Notes under the pieces: generated by a model
The model's input: only the letters and a program-made list of their open reading frames with translations
Database searches by the model: none
Told to the model about the DNA's origin: nothing
Shown here: in pieces, positions 27,032 through 36,749 of the stretch
Layout: every line of letters starts with the position of its first letter
How positions within the stretch are numbered: position 1 is the first letter of the stretch
Translations under genes and position numbers: made by a program
Assembly (NCBI RefSeq): GCF_900104725.1
Contig: NZ_LT629758.1
Location: forward strand, 2,542,001-2,606,000
From: Actinoplanes derwentensis
GTDB taxonomy: Bacteria > Actinomycetota > Actinomycetes > Mycobacteriales > Micromonosporaceae
Reading direction: 5' to 3'
DNA length: 64,000 nucleotides

Positions 27032-28930
27032 TTGTCGGATCAGGCGGCCATCACGGGTGACACGGACGAGCTGCTGGCCGAGCTCAGGAGCCAGGTCGAG
27101 GCGTACGAGCGGGGTTCAGCCACCGCCGAGTACAGCCCGGACGGCGTGCTACTGCGGGCGAACAACGCCTTCGCCGCGCTGGTGGGCTTCGCCCCGGCCG
27201 CGATCGTAGGCATCGACCACCACTCGCTGGTCTCCCCCGAGATGGCCGGGTCACCGGAATACCTCACCCTGTGGGAGCAACTGCGTTCCGGCGGCAATCT
27301 CACCGGCGAGTTCCGGCTGCTCTGGCAGGGCAGCGACGAACGGTGGATCCGCTCCAGCTGGGTGCCGGTGAAGAACCGCGCCGGCCAGGTGGTCAAGGTG
27401 ATCGAGCAGGCGCTCGACGTGACCCAGGGCAAGCGAGCCGCAGCCGACGCGCACGGCAAGATCCAGGCGATCTCCCGGTCCCAGGCGGTGATCGAGTTCG
27501 ACCTCGACGGCTACATCCTGGACGCGAACCACAACTTCCTCGACCTGGTCGGCTACTCCCGGACCGAGGTCATCGGCCGGCACCACCGGATGTTCGTCCC
27601 CGCCCAGGACGCGCAGTCCGAGGCGTACCAGGAGTTCTGGCAGCGCCTCGGGGCCGGCGAATTCGTCTCCGGAGAGTTCCGGCGGATCGGCCAGAACGGG
27701 CGCGAAGTGTGGCTGCAGGCCGTTTACAACCCGATCCTGGGCGTCGACGGCGAGCCCTGGAAGGTGGTGAAGTTCGCGGTCGACGTGACCGCCACGAAAC
27801 TCGCCAACGCCGAGTTCGAGGGGAAGGTCGCGGCGATCAACCGGTCGCAGGCGGTGATCGAGTTCGATCTGAACGGGCATGTCCTCAGCGCGAACGAGAA
27901 CTTCCTGGACGCGGTCGGGTACCGGATGGCCGACGTGATCGGCCGGCACCACCGGATGTTCGTGTCGGCGGAGACGGCCGACTCCACCGAGTACGCGGAC
28001 TTCTGGCGGCGCCTGCAGCAGGGCGAGTTCGTCTCCGGGGAGTTCCACCGTTACGGCAAGGACGGGCGCGACGTCTGGCTGCAGGCCACCTACAACCCGA
28101 TCTTCGGGCTCGACGGTAAGCCGTGGAAGGTGGTCAAGTTCGCCAGCGACATCACCGAGGCCAAGGCCCGCAACGCCGACTTCGAGGGCAAGGTGACCGC
28201 GATCCGGCGCTCGCAGGCGGTGATCGAGTTCGACCTCGCCGGCACCGTACTGGAGGCCAACGACTCGTTCCTCGACCTGATGGGCTACCGCCTGGACGAG
28301 ATCCGTGGCCGGCACCACCGGATCTTCGTCGCCACCGAGGAGGCGGCCCGGCCGGAGTACCGGGCCTTCTGGGAGAAGCTGGGACGCGGGGAGTTCCACT
28401 CCGCCGAGTACCGGCGCATCGCCAAGGACGGCGGTGAAGTGTGGATAAGAGCCACCTACAACCCGATCCTCGACGCCGACGGCAAGCCGGTGAAAGTGGT
28501 CAAGTTCGCCAACGACGTCACCGCTGAGAAGCTGCGTAACGCCGAGTTCGCCGGGCGGCTGGCCGCGATCGACCGCTCGCAGGCGGTGATCGAGTTCGAC
28601 CTGGACGGCCGGATCCTGACCGCGAACGAGAACTTCCTGAGTACGGTCGGGTACACGCTGGCGGAGATCGCCGGCCGGCACCACAGCATGTTCTGCACCG
28701 CCGAGTACGCCGACTCCGCCGAGTACCGGGACTTCTGGGCTAGCCTGCGCAGCGGCGAGTTCCGCTCCGGCCGCTTCCACCGGCACGGCAAGGACGGCCG
28801 GGACGTCTGGATCCAGTCCAGCTACAACCCGATCCTGGACCTGTCCGGGCGGCCGATAAAGGTGATCAAATACGCCTACGACGTCACCGAACAGGTCCAC
28901 CTCGAACAGCGACTGAGCGTCTCGGCGTAG
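27032..28930 (+). CDS. five-PAS-domain protein without a recognisable output domain
   Basis: Translation from TTG 27032 (GGAAGGA seven bases upstream) gives 632 residues. A divergent first PAS domain (ATAEYSPDGVLLRANNAF) is followed by four near-identical PAS-PAC units of exactly 122 residues, each opening RSQAVIEFDL, with an NxxF helix, GRHH(R/S)MF or GRHHRIF, and ending YNPI, then KVVKFA. The chain ends at EQVHLEQRLSVSA, without kinase, GGDEF, methyl-accepting or HTH domains. The same PAS type usually sits in chemoreceptors or kinases. It is probably a cytoplasmic scaffold or multi-site sensor; its partner is unknown. Confidence 0.85.
   Translation: MSDQAAITGDTDELLAELRSQVEAYERGSATAEYSPDGVLLRANNAFAALVGFAPAAIVGIDHHSLVSPEMAGSPEYLTLWEQLRSGGNLTGEFRLLWQGSDERWIRSSWVPVKNRAGQVVKVIEQALDVTQGKRAAADAHGKIQAISRSQAVIEFDLDGYILDANHNFLDLVGYSRTEVIGRHHRMFVPAQDAQSEAYQEFWQRLGAGEFVSGEFRRIGQNGREVWLQAVYNPILGVDGEPWKVVKFAVDVTATKLANAEFEGKVAAINRSQAVIEFDLNGHVLSANENFLDAVGYRMADVIGRHHRMFVSAETADSTEYADFWRRLQQGEFVSGEFHRYGKDGRDVWLQATYNPIFGLDGKPWKVVKFASDITEAKARNADFEGKVTAIRRSQAVIEFDLAGTVLEANDSFLDLMGYRLDEIRGRHHRIFVATEEAARPEYRAFWEKLGRGEFHSAEYRRIAKDGGEVWIRATYNPILDADGKPVKVVKFANDVTAEKLRNAEFAGRLAAIDRSQAVIEFDLDGRILTANENFLSTVGYTLAEIAGRHHSMFCTAEYADSAEYRDFWASLRSGEFRSGRFHRHGKDGRDVWIQSSYNPILDLSGRPIKVIKYAYDVTEQVHLEQRLSVSA
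27465..28928 (+). repeat. four tandem 366-bp units encoding PAS domains
   Basis: The CAG of the conserved RSQAV coding block recurs at 27482, 27848, 28214 and 28580, an exact 366-bp period. The exact spacing and shared sequence indicate tandem duplication within the gene. Confidence 0.85.
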
Positions 28931-28938
28931 TCACCCTC

Positions 28939-28970
28939 CTGGACCGGCCCGGGTGACCGGGCCGGTCCAG
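28939..28970. terminator. 14-bp hairpin between convergent genes
   Basis: CTGGACCGGCCCGG (28939-28952) pairs with CCGGGCCGGTCCAG (28957-28970) around a GTGA loop, between the stops of the PAS and protease genes. Confidence 0.8.
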
Positions 28971-28976
28971 CGTGGG

Positions 28977-30119
28977 TCAGTCGGCGATCCAGATGCCGTA
29001 GTCGCGGGTCGCGGTGCCGAAGTCCTGGAAGCCCAGGATCGTGTTGTTGCCGACGTACGTGTAGTTGTTGATGCCCTTGGCGATGGTGTTGCCGCTGGCC
29101 GACGGGCCGAAGACGGGGCCGCCGCTGTCGCCGCCGCGGACCGCCGGCTGGCCGTCCACCTGCCGGGCCTCGACGGCGTCTCCGGAGTCGGTGTTGAACT
29201 TCTCGACCCGCAGGCCGCAGACCGGGGCGCCGGTGTCGCGGGCCGAGGAGCCGCCGGACTGGCACAGGTACTCGCCGGGGAACACCCAGTCCCAGCCTTC
29301 GACGGTGGTGACCAGGTTGCTGTCCAGGCCACCGACGTACATCAGGTTGTCGGATCCGCTCGGGGTGTGGACCAGCCCGATGTCGTGGCTGTCGAGGTCG
29401 CCGGTGAACGTGCCGACGAACTCGCCGGTGCCGTCGCGGATCGTGTCGCCGTTGCTGCCGCAGTGCCCGGCGGTCAGGATGAACTCGGCGTCGGCGTTGC
29501 GGACCGCGAAGCCGGTGGTGCAGCGGGAGTTGCCGTTGATCTGGTCGGCGCCGCCCTTCCACTGCGGCCAGTCGTCGCGGCGGCTGGTCAGGACCTTCTC
29601 CCCCTGGTCGGTCAGCTCGACCGGCACCCCGACCGGCGGGATCTGCGCCGTGGTGAAGCCGGCGCCTCCGCCGGCGACGTCGACGACCACCCGGCTGCCG
29701 TCCACGGCGTACTTGATGCGCGGCTTCCCGGCGGCCAGGGAGGTGCGGAGCTCCGCACCAGCCGCGCGCAGCTCGCTCAGCGAGTACGCGGCGCCGGCGA
29801 TCCGGACGGGGGCCTGCCGGCGCGCGGTGTCGACGGCCCGGCGGACCGGGGCGGGAACCGTGCCCTTCCACCAGAGGACGACCCGGTCGTCCTGGATTTC
29901 GAGCCCGGCGTATCCGGTGTCCGCGTCCAGGTCGAGGACGCGCCGGATGGTTCCGGCGGCCTGGACCAGGGGGATCTGCCGGCGGGCCTCGGCGGGGAAC
30001 TCGAACCGCTGCGAGACCGGCTGCGGGGCCGGTTTCGCGGCGGCGGGTGCGGGAACGCCGGTGAGGATCAGCGCGGCGACGATGCCGAATGCAGTGCCCA
30101 GACGCCTGTTGTCGTTCAT
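28977..30119 (-). CDS. secreted S1-family (streptogrisin/alpha-lytic type) serine protease with pro-region
   Basis: The 380-residue protein has a signal peptide (cleavage near APAAAKP), a pro-region of about 165 residues that normally assists folding and is cut off, and a chymotrypsin-fold domain. The triad is His in LTAGHCGS, Asp in SHDIGLV and Ser in GGDSGGPVF. Cysteine pairs (RCTTGF with GHC, and LCQSG with PVCGL) fit the family's disulfides. ATG 30119 has GGAGAGG nine bases upstream. Confidence 0.92.
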   Translation of the reverse strand: MNDNRRLGTAFGIVAALILTGVPAPAAAKPAPQPVSQRFEFPAEARRQIPLVQAAGTIRRVLDLDADTGYAGLEIQDDRVVLWWKGTVPAPVRRAVDTARRQAPVRIAGAAYSLSELRAAGAELRTSLAAGKPRIKYAVDGSRVVVDVAGGGAGFTTAQIPPVGVPVELTDQGEKVLTSRRDDWPQWKGGADQINGNSRCTTGFAVRNADAEFILTAGHCGSNGDTIRDGTGEFVGTFTGDLDSHDIGLVHTPSGSDNLMYVGGLDSNLVTTVEGWDWVFPGEYLCQSGGSSARDTGAPVCGLRVEKFNTDSGDAVEARQVDGQPAVRGGDSGGPVFGPSASGNTIAKGINNYTYVGNNTILGFQDFGTATRDYGIWIAD

Positions 30120-30173
30120 ACGGTGTGCCTCTCCACGTGGGGAACGGATGACCGTTAGATCGACAACAGTCTA

Positions 30174-30191
30174 TAAGTAAAGGTTCCTAAA
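30174..30191. promoter_or_regulatory. AT-rich imperfect dyad upstream of the protease gene
   Basis: In the 291-bp gap between the divergent protease and diguanylate cyclase genes, TAAGTAAAGGTTCCTAAA stands out as AT-rich. It reads as TAAGTAA and TTCCTAA around AGG. It may be an operator or promoter element; nothing else was recognised in the gap. Confidence 0.3.
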
Positions 30192-30410
30192 TTCGAGACG
30201 GCGTCATCCGGATGTCGCGGCCGGCTGCGGGCGGGGTCGAGCGGCAGGTCACGCATCCGGCGGATCGGTGTGGAGAGGTAGATGATCGGGTCCTTGAAAT
30301 GCCCGGGTGGCCGGATCCGCGGATCTGACGGTGACGGGCTCGCGGGCGGGTGATCCTTGAATCCGGCTCGGATCAGCCGACCATAGAGCCATGCGAGACG
30401 GGTCGTGCCG

Positions 30411-31961
30411 ATGAACCGCCTGCCGGTGCTGGTGTCGCCGTACGGTCCCTTCGCCGGCATCGCGTTGCGGGTCCATGACCTCACCATGCGCGGGCACCAC
30501 ACCGAGACGCTGCTCGCCGCGGACGAGGCCGAAGCGGTCGCGGAGCTGCTCGGCGACCAGCGCACCCGCCGGATCAGCCGCCAGGCCCGGATGTATGCCC
30601 TCGGCGCTCTCGGCCGGCTCGACGAGGCACTGCTCATCGCCGAGGAACTGGTCGCCGAACAGAGCACCCTGGGCGGCCCGAAGGCCACCGACGCCAAGAT
30701 CATGGCGGACGCCGCCGAGGTACTGATCCACCTCGGCTGCATCGACGACGGACTGCACTACATGGCCAAGGCCCTGGCCGTGCTGAAGGTGGCGCCACGC
30801 CGGAGCATGCGGTACTTCTCCGCGATGGCTTCGCTGGCCGAGGCCGCCCAGAGCGCCGAGCTGTACGAACTCGCCGACGACGCCATGCGCCAGGCGATCG
30901 AGGCCTTCGACGTGACCGACGTCCAGTACCGCGCCTCCGCCTCACTCGCCCACGTGGAGCTGTGGGTGGAGTGGGCTCTGCGATTGGAACAGGTGGGCCG
31001 GGCCGAGGAGGCGGCGGTCCTGTTCCGCAAGAGCACCACGGAGCTGGAGTTCTGGTTCGGTGAGGGTCTGGACTCCCCGATCGGTGTGGCGGTTCTCGCG
31101 ATCTGTCACGCCAAGGGCGGCCGGATCCCCGAGGCCTTGGCCCTGGTCGCCGACCTGCTGCCCAACATGCGCGCGACCGGCCAGCACCACGAGGCCCGCC
31201 TGCTGCATCTCGCGCACGGGCTGGCACTGCGCGCCGACGGCGAGTGGCGGGCGGCCGGGCGCGAGTTCCGGGCCGCGCTGCAGCTCTCGGTGCTGCGTTC
31301 CCAGAAACTCTTCTTTCAGTACGAGGTGGCGGTCACCGCCGCACTCGAGTTCCCCGGCGAAACGACCCAGGCGATCCTCGAAGCGCTGCAAGGCCACGTC
31401 GACGCGCTGTGGCAGCTGCGGATGGACCGGCGCACCATGCTGCGCCAGGCGTTCCGCCGGGTGGAATTGGAAGCCGCCCGGACGACCGCTGACCTGGCCG
31501 CCAGCTCGGACGCCCTGACCGGGCTCGGTAACCGGCGGATGTTCGACCGCCGGATCAACGCGGTCACGAGCGGCGAATCCCTGCTGCTCATCGACGTGGA
31601 CCACTTCAAAGGCATCAACGACCGCTACTCGCACGGCGTCGGCGACCGCGTGCTCAGCGAGATCGCCGCGGTGTTGCACGCACACTGCCGCCACGGCGAG
31701 GCGGCGATCCGTTTCGGCGGCGACGAGTTCGCCATGTTCCTCGCCGTCGGCGAGCAGGAGGCCCGGCAGATCGCCGCACGCATCCGCGGTGTGCTCCGGT
31801 CCCGCGACTGGGACACCATCATGCCGGGCCTGACGGTCACCCTGAGCATGGGCTTGGCCGAGTACCGCTTCGGCGAAGCCGGTCCCGACCTGTACAACCG
31901 GGCGGACGCCGGCCTGTACGCCGCCAAGGTCTCCGGCCGTGACCAACTGGCCACCGTCTGA
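30411..31961 (+). CDS. diguanylate cyclase (GGDEF) with N-terminal TPR-like helices
   Basis: The product (516 residues from ATG 30411; GTG 30405 is an alternative) has an alpha-helical, TPR-like first 340 residues with repeated A-L-x-L-G-R-x-x-E-A patterns, then a GGDEF domain: DALTGLGNRRMFDRR, LLLIDVDHFKGINDRYSHGVGD, and RFGGDEF near residue 436. The intact GGDEF motif and the Asp in LLIDVDHFK predict c-di-GMP synthesis. The RxxD inhibitory site is absent, so product inhibition by that route is not expected. It is cytoplasmic, with no membrane segment; the TPR-like part is probably its sensory or docking module. Confidence 0.9.
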   Translation: MNRLPVLVSPYGPFAGIALRVHDLTMRGHHTETLLAADEAEAVAELLGDQRTRRISRQARMYALGALGRLDEALLIAEELVAEQSTLGGPKATDAKIMADAAEVLIHLGCIDDGLHYMAKALAVLKVAPRRSMRYFSAMASLAEAAQSAELYELADDAMRQAIEAFDVTDVQYRASASLAHVELWVEWALRLEQVGRAEEAAVLFRKSTTELEFWFGEGLDSPIGVAVLAICHAKGGRIPEALALVADLLPNMRATGQHHEARLLHLAHGLALRADGEWRAAGREFRAALQLSVLRSQKLFFQYEVAVTAALEFPGETTQAILEALQGHVDALWQLRMDRRTMLRQAFRRVELEAARTTADLAASSDALTGLGNRRMFDRRINAVTSGESLLLIDVDHFKGINDRYSHGVGDRVLSEIAAVLHAHCRHGEAAIRFGGDEFAMFLAVGEQEARQIAARIRGVLRSRDWDTIMPGLTVTLSMGLAEYRFGEAGPDLYNRADAGLYAAKVSGRDQLATV

Positions 31962-32002
31962 TCCCTCCCGCCCGGGGCCGGGCTGTCGATCATGATGGTG
32001 GG

Positions 32003-32722
32003 ATGACACGGATCCGGCTCACGGCTGTCGCCGCCGCCCTGGCGGTGGCGAGCGGCACCGCCATGATGGTGTTCACGCTGGGCACCGGGCCCGGGCGCTG
32101 GTGGCAGGGGTACGTCAGCGAGGCCGGCACTGCCGGTCAGCCTTATGCGGTCACGTATCGCTGGGGACTGATCACGCTGGCCCTCGGCGTCGCACTGTTG
32201 AGCGTGGCCCGATCAGCGGCACCGCGCCGGGCCGGGCCACCGTCCGGAATACGGCGCCGGCTGGCGGGGACGTTCTGGTTACGAGGGTCGCTCGGGCCGC
32301 TGCTCGACGGCACGGTGACGGTGTGGGCTCTCGCGGTCGCCGCCGTCCTCGCGGCAGTCTCGGGAGCGGTGCCGTGCAGTGACCAGTGCCCGCTGCCGCC
32401 GTACGAACCGACGACCATCGCCGATGTCGTCCACGCGGGGGCGAGTGTCGTCGGCATGGTGGTGCTGGCGGCGGCGATGGCGACGATGTGGTTCTCGGCC
32501 CCGGAACGCGCCGTCCGATGGCTCGCGGGTGCAGCGGTCCTGCCGACTGTTCCGCTCGGGGCAGTGCTGGCGGTGACGATGCTGGTCGTCGGGCGAGGAA
32601 CTCTGGGTGCCGTGGTGGAACGTCTGGTACTGCTGATCGCCGTGGCCTGGCTGGTCGGCGTGGCCCTGCTCACCGCCCGGCCGGTCCGGGAGTCCACTCC
32701 CCCGCCGCGGCCGGGACGCTGA
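32003..32722 (+). CDS. DUF998 family membrane protein
   Basis: The 239-residue protein has six or seven hydrophobic segments and the early motif WWQGYVSEAGTAGQPYA that marks DUF998 proteins. The central SDQCPLPP loop with two Cys is also typical. Its function is unknown. It begins 41 bases after the GGDEF gene and may share its transcript. Confidence 0.75.
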   Translation: MTRIRLTAVAAALAVASGTAMMVFTLGTGPGRWWQGYVSEAGTAGQPYAVTYRWGLITLALGVALLSVARSAAPRRAGPPSGIRRRLAGTFWLRGSLGPLLDGTVTVWALAVAAVLAAVSGAVPCSDQCPLPPYEPTTIADVVHAGASVVGMVVLAAAMATMWFSAPERAVRWLAGAAVLPTVPLGAVLAVTMLVVGRGTLGAVVERLVLLIAVAWLVGVALLTARPVRESTPPPRPGR

Positions 32723-32760
32723 GGGCGTCCCGGCCACGGTCGGAGTGGAACAGGCGACGG

Positions 32761-35652
32761 TCAGCTGACCGCGACGTCGAAGATGTGCATGATGCCCTTG
32801 TCGGTGTTCGCGGGCAGGGTCACCGACGCCACCGTCCTGGCCGGGTCCAGGGTGGCCGGGGCGGAGGCGAAGATGCGGAAGGTGCCGGTTCCGGCGGTGC
32901 CGTTGACGTTGTTGCGCCCGGTGAGGGTGACCGCCGTGGTCTCGCCCGCGGCCGGGTTCGCCGCCCAGTCGCTCAGGGTGAGCGGGACGTTCTGGCTGGT
33001 GCCGTCGGTGTAGGTGACCACCGCGGTTCCGGTGGCGGGGCCGTTGGTGGACAGGCCGAGGACGGACAGTGTGCGGCCGGATCCGCCGACGGTGATCTTC
33101 TGGCCGTGCGGGATCCAGTTGTCCGGCTTACCCGGCTCGGCGGTGGGCCAGGTGAAGGACGTCCCGGGCACGGTCGCGCCGGGTGTCACGCCGGCCGCGG
33201 CCAGCGACGTACGGGACAGGGACCAGTCGCTGAGGTCCAGCGAACCGAGGTTTCCCTTGCCGTCGGGGGTGGTGCCGGCGTTGTTGCGCGCGTCCGCGCC
33301 GTCGGTGTAGGAGGGCGGAACGTCGGCGGCGCCGGTGCCCCAGCTGTCGGCCGTGGATTTCATGGTGAAGTCGAGGGTGCCACCCTCGGTCAGGAACGTG
33401 CTGTCGATCCAGGACGCGGTCTGCGCCTTGCCGTTGACGCGGAGACCGTTGACGTAGCGGGCGCCGGAAGCCGTACCCGCCGCCTTGATCTTGATCTTGC
33501 GGGAGGGGGCGGCTGCCGGGTTGATGGTGATCTCGTCGAACATCGGGCCGCTGATCACCAGATCACCCGTGCCGTAGACGGCAGGATAGAGCCCGATGTT
33601 GGCGAATACGTACCAGGCACTCAGCGCGCCCTGGTCGTCATTGCCCGGCAGGCCGGACGGCGAGACATCGTACATCTCGGAGACAGCCCGGTAGAGGACG
33701 TCCGTCGCCTTGGCCGGCGCTTGCAACCAGTGGTAGACCCACGGGGTCCCGAACGCCGGCTGATTCGACAGATAGTTTCCGGTCTGGGTGTACGCCCCGG
33801 CGTCCAGCCGCTCCATCAGCTTGTCGAGCGCGATCGTGGACTCCGCGATCCCGCCCCGAGCCGCGACCAGTGTCGACAGATTGTGCGGCACCAACCAGCC
33901 GTACTGATAGCCGGTAGATTGGTTGAACTGCCCGCGACCGGCGGAATCGTCGCGGACCCGCAGGTCGAAACTCCGATCGAACCCGTTCCGCGACCGCGGA
34001 ATGAGGTGTTTCGACACCGGGTCGAACACGTTCATCCAGTTCTGCGACCGCCCCGAGAAATACTCGTAGGCCTCGGTGTCACCGAGTCGCTGCGCGAGCT
34101 GCGCGATGGCGAAATCGTCGATCGAGTATTCGAGGACGCGCGACGTGGCGAAATCCCCCTTGGCGTTCTCGATCAGGCCGGTGGAGAAGTACTGGTAGCC
34201 GTCCGACCGGGTGGTTTTCGTGGCCGGAAGGGTCTGGGTGGCCTTCATGGACGCGAGCGCCGCCGCCCGGTCGTAATCGGTCGCACCCATGTCGTCGAGT
34301 GTCGCCAGGATGACCTGGTAGTTGTCGCCCTGCATGCGGGCCGCGCCGGGCGCCCAGGTGCCCTTCTGCTGGGTGAGCGCCACGATCGACCTGTTGATGT
34401 CGTTCGCGACCTGCGGGAACGTCAGCGCCAGGAGCTGAACCTGGCTGCGGTACGCGTCCCAGCCCGACCCGGCGAAGTTGACGTTCTTGTAGAAGTGGTG
34501 ACCGCGATCGATCAGGTGCACCTGGTCGTCGAAGCCCAGGTACTGACCGTTCACGTCCTCCCGCACGTTAGGGTGCAGGAACGAGTGGTAGAGCGCGGTG
34601 TAGAACTTGGTGCGCTGCTCAGATGTCCCGCCGTCGGCGTCGATCGTGCCGAGGGCGTCCTTCCACAGCTTCTTGGCGTCGTGCTTGACGTCGTTGAAAC
34701 CGTCCCGGCCGACCTCGGTATCCCGGTTGAGAGCCGCGTTCGCGACGCTGACGTAGCTGAAACCGGTCTTCGCGACGACCTTGGCGCCCTGCGGGAAGGT
34801 GAGCCACGCGCCGGTGTCGTGACGGTAGTCCACACCCGTGTCGGTGGTGCTCTTGACCGCGTGCGTGGAGCCGACGGTCATCGCTTCGTCGGTCCAGGTG
34901 CCGAAAGACGAGAATTCGTGGTCGTACGTGGTGGAGAAGTAGGCCTTGTAGAGGTTTCCCACATCACAGACGTCGGTTCCGTACATCCAGCCCGAGACGG
35001 TCCGGGTGGCGGCGTCCACGAACACCTCGCTGCCGAACGTCCGGTTGTTCGGCCCGGAGACGTCCAGGATCAGCGTCGAATCCCCGCTCTTCGGGAAATC
35101 GAATCGGCTGACCGCGGTCCGGGCGGTGGCCGTCAGTTCCACCTCGACGCCGTTGTCCAGCGTCACGCCGTAGTAGCCGGGTTGCGACTGTTCGTTGGCG
35201 TGACTGAACGGCAGGTAATAGTCCTTGATCGCCGAGGCCGGGCTGGACGGCAGGACACCGCCGGCCAGCCCACCGGCATACGGAATGGTCGGGAACTCGT
35301 ACCCGCCGAATCGGCCGGTGCAGCCGGTTCCGGAATGGCGGGTCATCCCGAATCCGCGGATCAGCGAGGCGGTGTACTCGTACCCGCCCTTCTGCCCGAC
35401 GTTGGCATTGCCCTCGGCCCAGGTCGTCGGGCTCGGCTGGACCATGCCGAACGGCACCGACGCGCCGGGATACGTGTTCCCGTAAGCGTCGTTGCTCTTG
35501 TTCTGCGTGGTGTCCAACTCGGTGCCGATGAATTGGTCGACGGCGTCGAACGCCGAGATCTCCGCGGGCGACGCGATCGCCGCCGACGGCATCAGAACCA
35601 CGGTCGCCACCAGGACCGTCCGCAGGGTGCGCCCAGCACTCCAGCCAGTCAT
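32761..35652 (-). CDS. secreted alpha-mannosidase, GH92 family
   Basis: The 963-residue protein has a signal peptide (MTGWSAGRTLRTVLVATVVLMPSAAIA) and a full GH92 body: VDQFIGTELDT, NTYPGASVPFGMVQPSP, RFGGYEFPTIPYAG, SGWDAYRSQVQLLALTFP, and GNDDQGALSAWYVFANIGLYP with its general acid/base residues. Calcium-dependent exo-alpha-mannosidases of this family trim alpha-mannans and N-glycans. The last 150 residues look like an extra beta domain. ATG 35652 has AAGGA six bases upstream. The GH2 and GH26 beta-mannan genes lie 23 kb away, and the ROK box was not seen here. Confidence 0.92.
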   Translation of the reverse strand: MTGWSAGRTLRTVLVATVVLMPSAAIASPAEISAFDAVDQFIGTELDTTQNKSNDAYGNTYPGASVPFGMVQPSPTTWAEGNANVGQKGGYEYTASLIRGFGMTRHSGTGCTGRFGGYEFPTIPYAGGLAGGVLPSSPASAIKDYYLPFSHANEQSQPGYYGVTLDNGVEVELTATARTAVSRFDFPKSGDSTLILDVSGPNNRTFGSEVFVDAATRTVSGWMYGTDVCDVGNLYKAYFSTTYDHEFSSFGTWTDEAMTVGSTHAVKSTTDTGVDYRHDTGAWLTFPQGAKVVAKTGFSYVSVANAALNRDTEVGRDGFNDVKHDAKKLWKDALGTIDADGGTSEQRTKFYTALYHSFLHPNVREDVNGQYLGFDDQVHLIDRGHHFYKNVNFAGSGWDAYRSQVQLLALTFPQVANDINRSIVALTQQKGTWAPGAARMQGDNYQVILATLDDMGATDYDRAAALASMKATQTLPATKTTRSDGYQYFSTGLIENAKGDFATSRVLEYSIDDFAIAQLAQRLGDTEAYEYFSGRSQNWMNVFDPVSKHLIPRSRNGFDRSFDLRVRDDSAGRGQFNQSTGYQYGWLVPHNLSTLVAARGGIAESTIALDKLMERLDAGAYTQTGNYLSNQPAFGTPWVYHWLQAPAKATDVLYRAVSEMYDVSPSGLPGNDDQGALSAWYVFANIGLYPAVYGTGDLVISGPMFDEITINPAAAPSRKIKIKAAGTASGARYVNGLRVNGKAQTASWIDSTFLTEGGTLDFTMKSTADSWGTGAADVPPSYTDGADARNNAGTTPDGKGNLGSLDLSDWSLSRTSLAAAGVTPGATVPGTSFTWPTAEPGKPDNWIPHGQKITVGGSGRTLSVLGLSTNGPATGTAVVTYTDGTSQNVPLTLSDWAANPAAGETTAVTLTGRNNVNGTAGTGTFRIFASAPATLDPARTVASVTLPANTDKGIMHIFDVAVS

Positions 35653-35765
35653 GTGTTTCCTTCACAGGTATCGACAAGTTTCGTCGGCGCCACTGTCGTC
35701 GGCGTATCTCGTCCTAACACGACGATCACGCAACGGGAAGGAAACCTAAAGATCAACTTCCGGGG

Positions 35766-36641
35766 TCAGCGGCGCCCGAGAATCGTCCGGAGACTCCACT
35801 CCCGTTTCTTCGCGGATACCGGCTGCTCCCCGCGGAGAAGGGCGTCGAGCAGCTCTCTCGCGGTGGGCCGCCGCGCCGGATCCCGGGTCAGTGCCCGCTC
35901 GACCAGCGGCCGCAGCCATCCCGGCAGCCCGGTCAGGTCCGGAGTGCCGCTGAGGATGCGCATAGCGATCGCCGACGCCGAGTCCCCGGCGAACGGGGTA
36001 CGGCCGGTCGCCGCGAACGTCACCACCGCACCCCAGGCGAACACGTCGGCGGCCGCGGTCAGCGACTGCCCGCCCGCCGGGTCGAAGCGTTCCGGCGCCA
36101 TGTACGTGATCGTGCCGACCAGGTGATCAGGTTTGGTGTGCCGGCTGGTCACCTCGAACGCCTGGGCGATCCCGAAGTCGATGACCTTGACGCCGTCCGG
36201 CGCGACCAGCACGTTGTCCGGCTTCAGATCACGGTGGATCACCCCCGCGCCGTGGATCGCGGTCAACGCGGTGGCCAGGCCGGTGGCGGTCCGGTGCAGG
36301 GTGGCCCCGGCGAGCGGCCCCTGCTCGCGGACCAGGGCGGCGAGGTTGGGGCCGTCGACGTACTCGATGACCAGGTACGGCGGGTCGTGACCGGGATCCG
36401 CGTCCAGCACCGCGGCGGTGGCCAGCGGCGGAACCTGCCGGGACCGCGTCACCTCACTGCGGAACCGTCCCCGGAACTCGGCCTCGTCCATGTGCTCAGC
36501 GCGGCCCATCTTGATCGCCACCCGGCGGCCGTCCGGTGCCCGGCCGAGGAAGACCGAACCCATCCCGCCCGAGCCGAGCCGGCCGATCAACTGGTACTGC
36601 CCGAGCGCGCCCGGGTCATCCGGCCGCAGCGGCTTGATCAT
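35766..36641 (-). CDS. soluble Ser/Thr protein kinase
   Basis: The 291-residue protein is one Hanks-type kinase domain: glycine loop LGSGGMGSVFLG, VAIKMGR lysine, catalytic loop VIHRDLKPDNVLV, DFGIAQAF and YMAPERFDPAG. Unlike PknB-type kinases it has no membrane segment or sensor domain. ATG 36641, with GGGGAGA about nine bases upstream, is preferred to the start at 36662. Substrates cannot be read. Confidence 0.9.
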   Translation of the reverse strand: MIKPLRPDDPGALGQYQLIGRLGSGGMGSVFLGRAPDGRRVAIKMGRAEHMDEAEFRGRFRSEVTRSRQVPPLATAAVLDADPGHDPPYLVIEYVDGPNLAALVREQGPLAGATLHRTATGLATALTAIHGAGVIHRDLKPDNVLVAPDGVKVIDFGIAQAFEVTSRHTKPDHLVGTITYMAPERFDPAGGQSLTAAADVFAWGAVVTFAATGRTPFAGDSASAIAMRILSGTPDLTGLPGWLRPLVERALTRDPARRPTARELLDALLRGEQPVSAKKREWSLRTILGRR

Positions 36642-36749
36642 GTAGCCATCTCTCCCCGCCACTGTCCTCTAGCGACGGCGAGCCTACTAGAGATCGATCT
36701 GAACGCGCCGGGGCCACCGCGGGGCATTGTCCGTCTCGCCGGCAGTGCT

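Noticed and set aside
27465-28928. Regular repeats that could suggest a CRISPR array or satellite
   Set aside because: The period is 366 bp and each unit encodes a PAS domain; there are no short repeats with unique spacers.
32386-36126. A plus-strand open frame of about 1246 codons over the GH92 gene
   Set aside because: It is antisense to a clear GH92 protein, is Arg/Val/Gly-rich and has no recognisable domain. Long open antisense frames are a known effect of very high GC.
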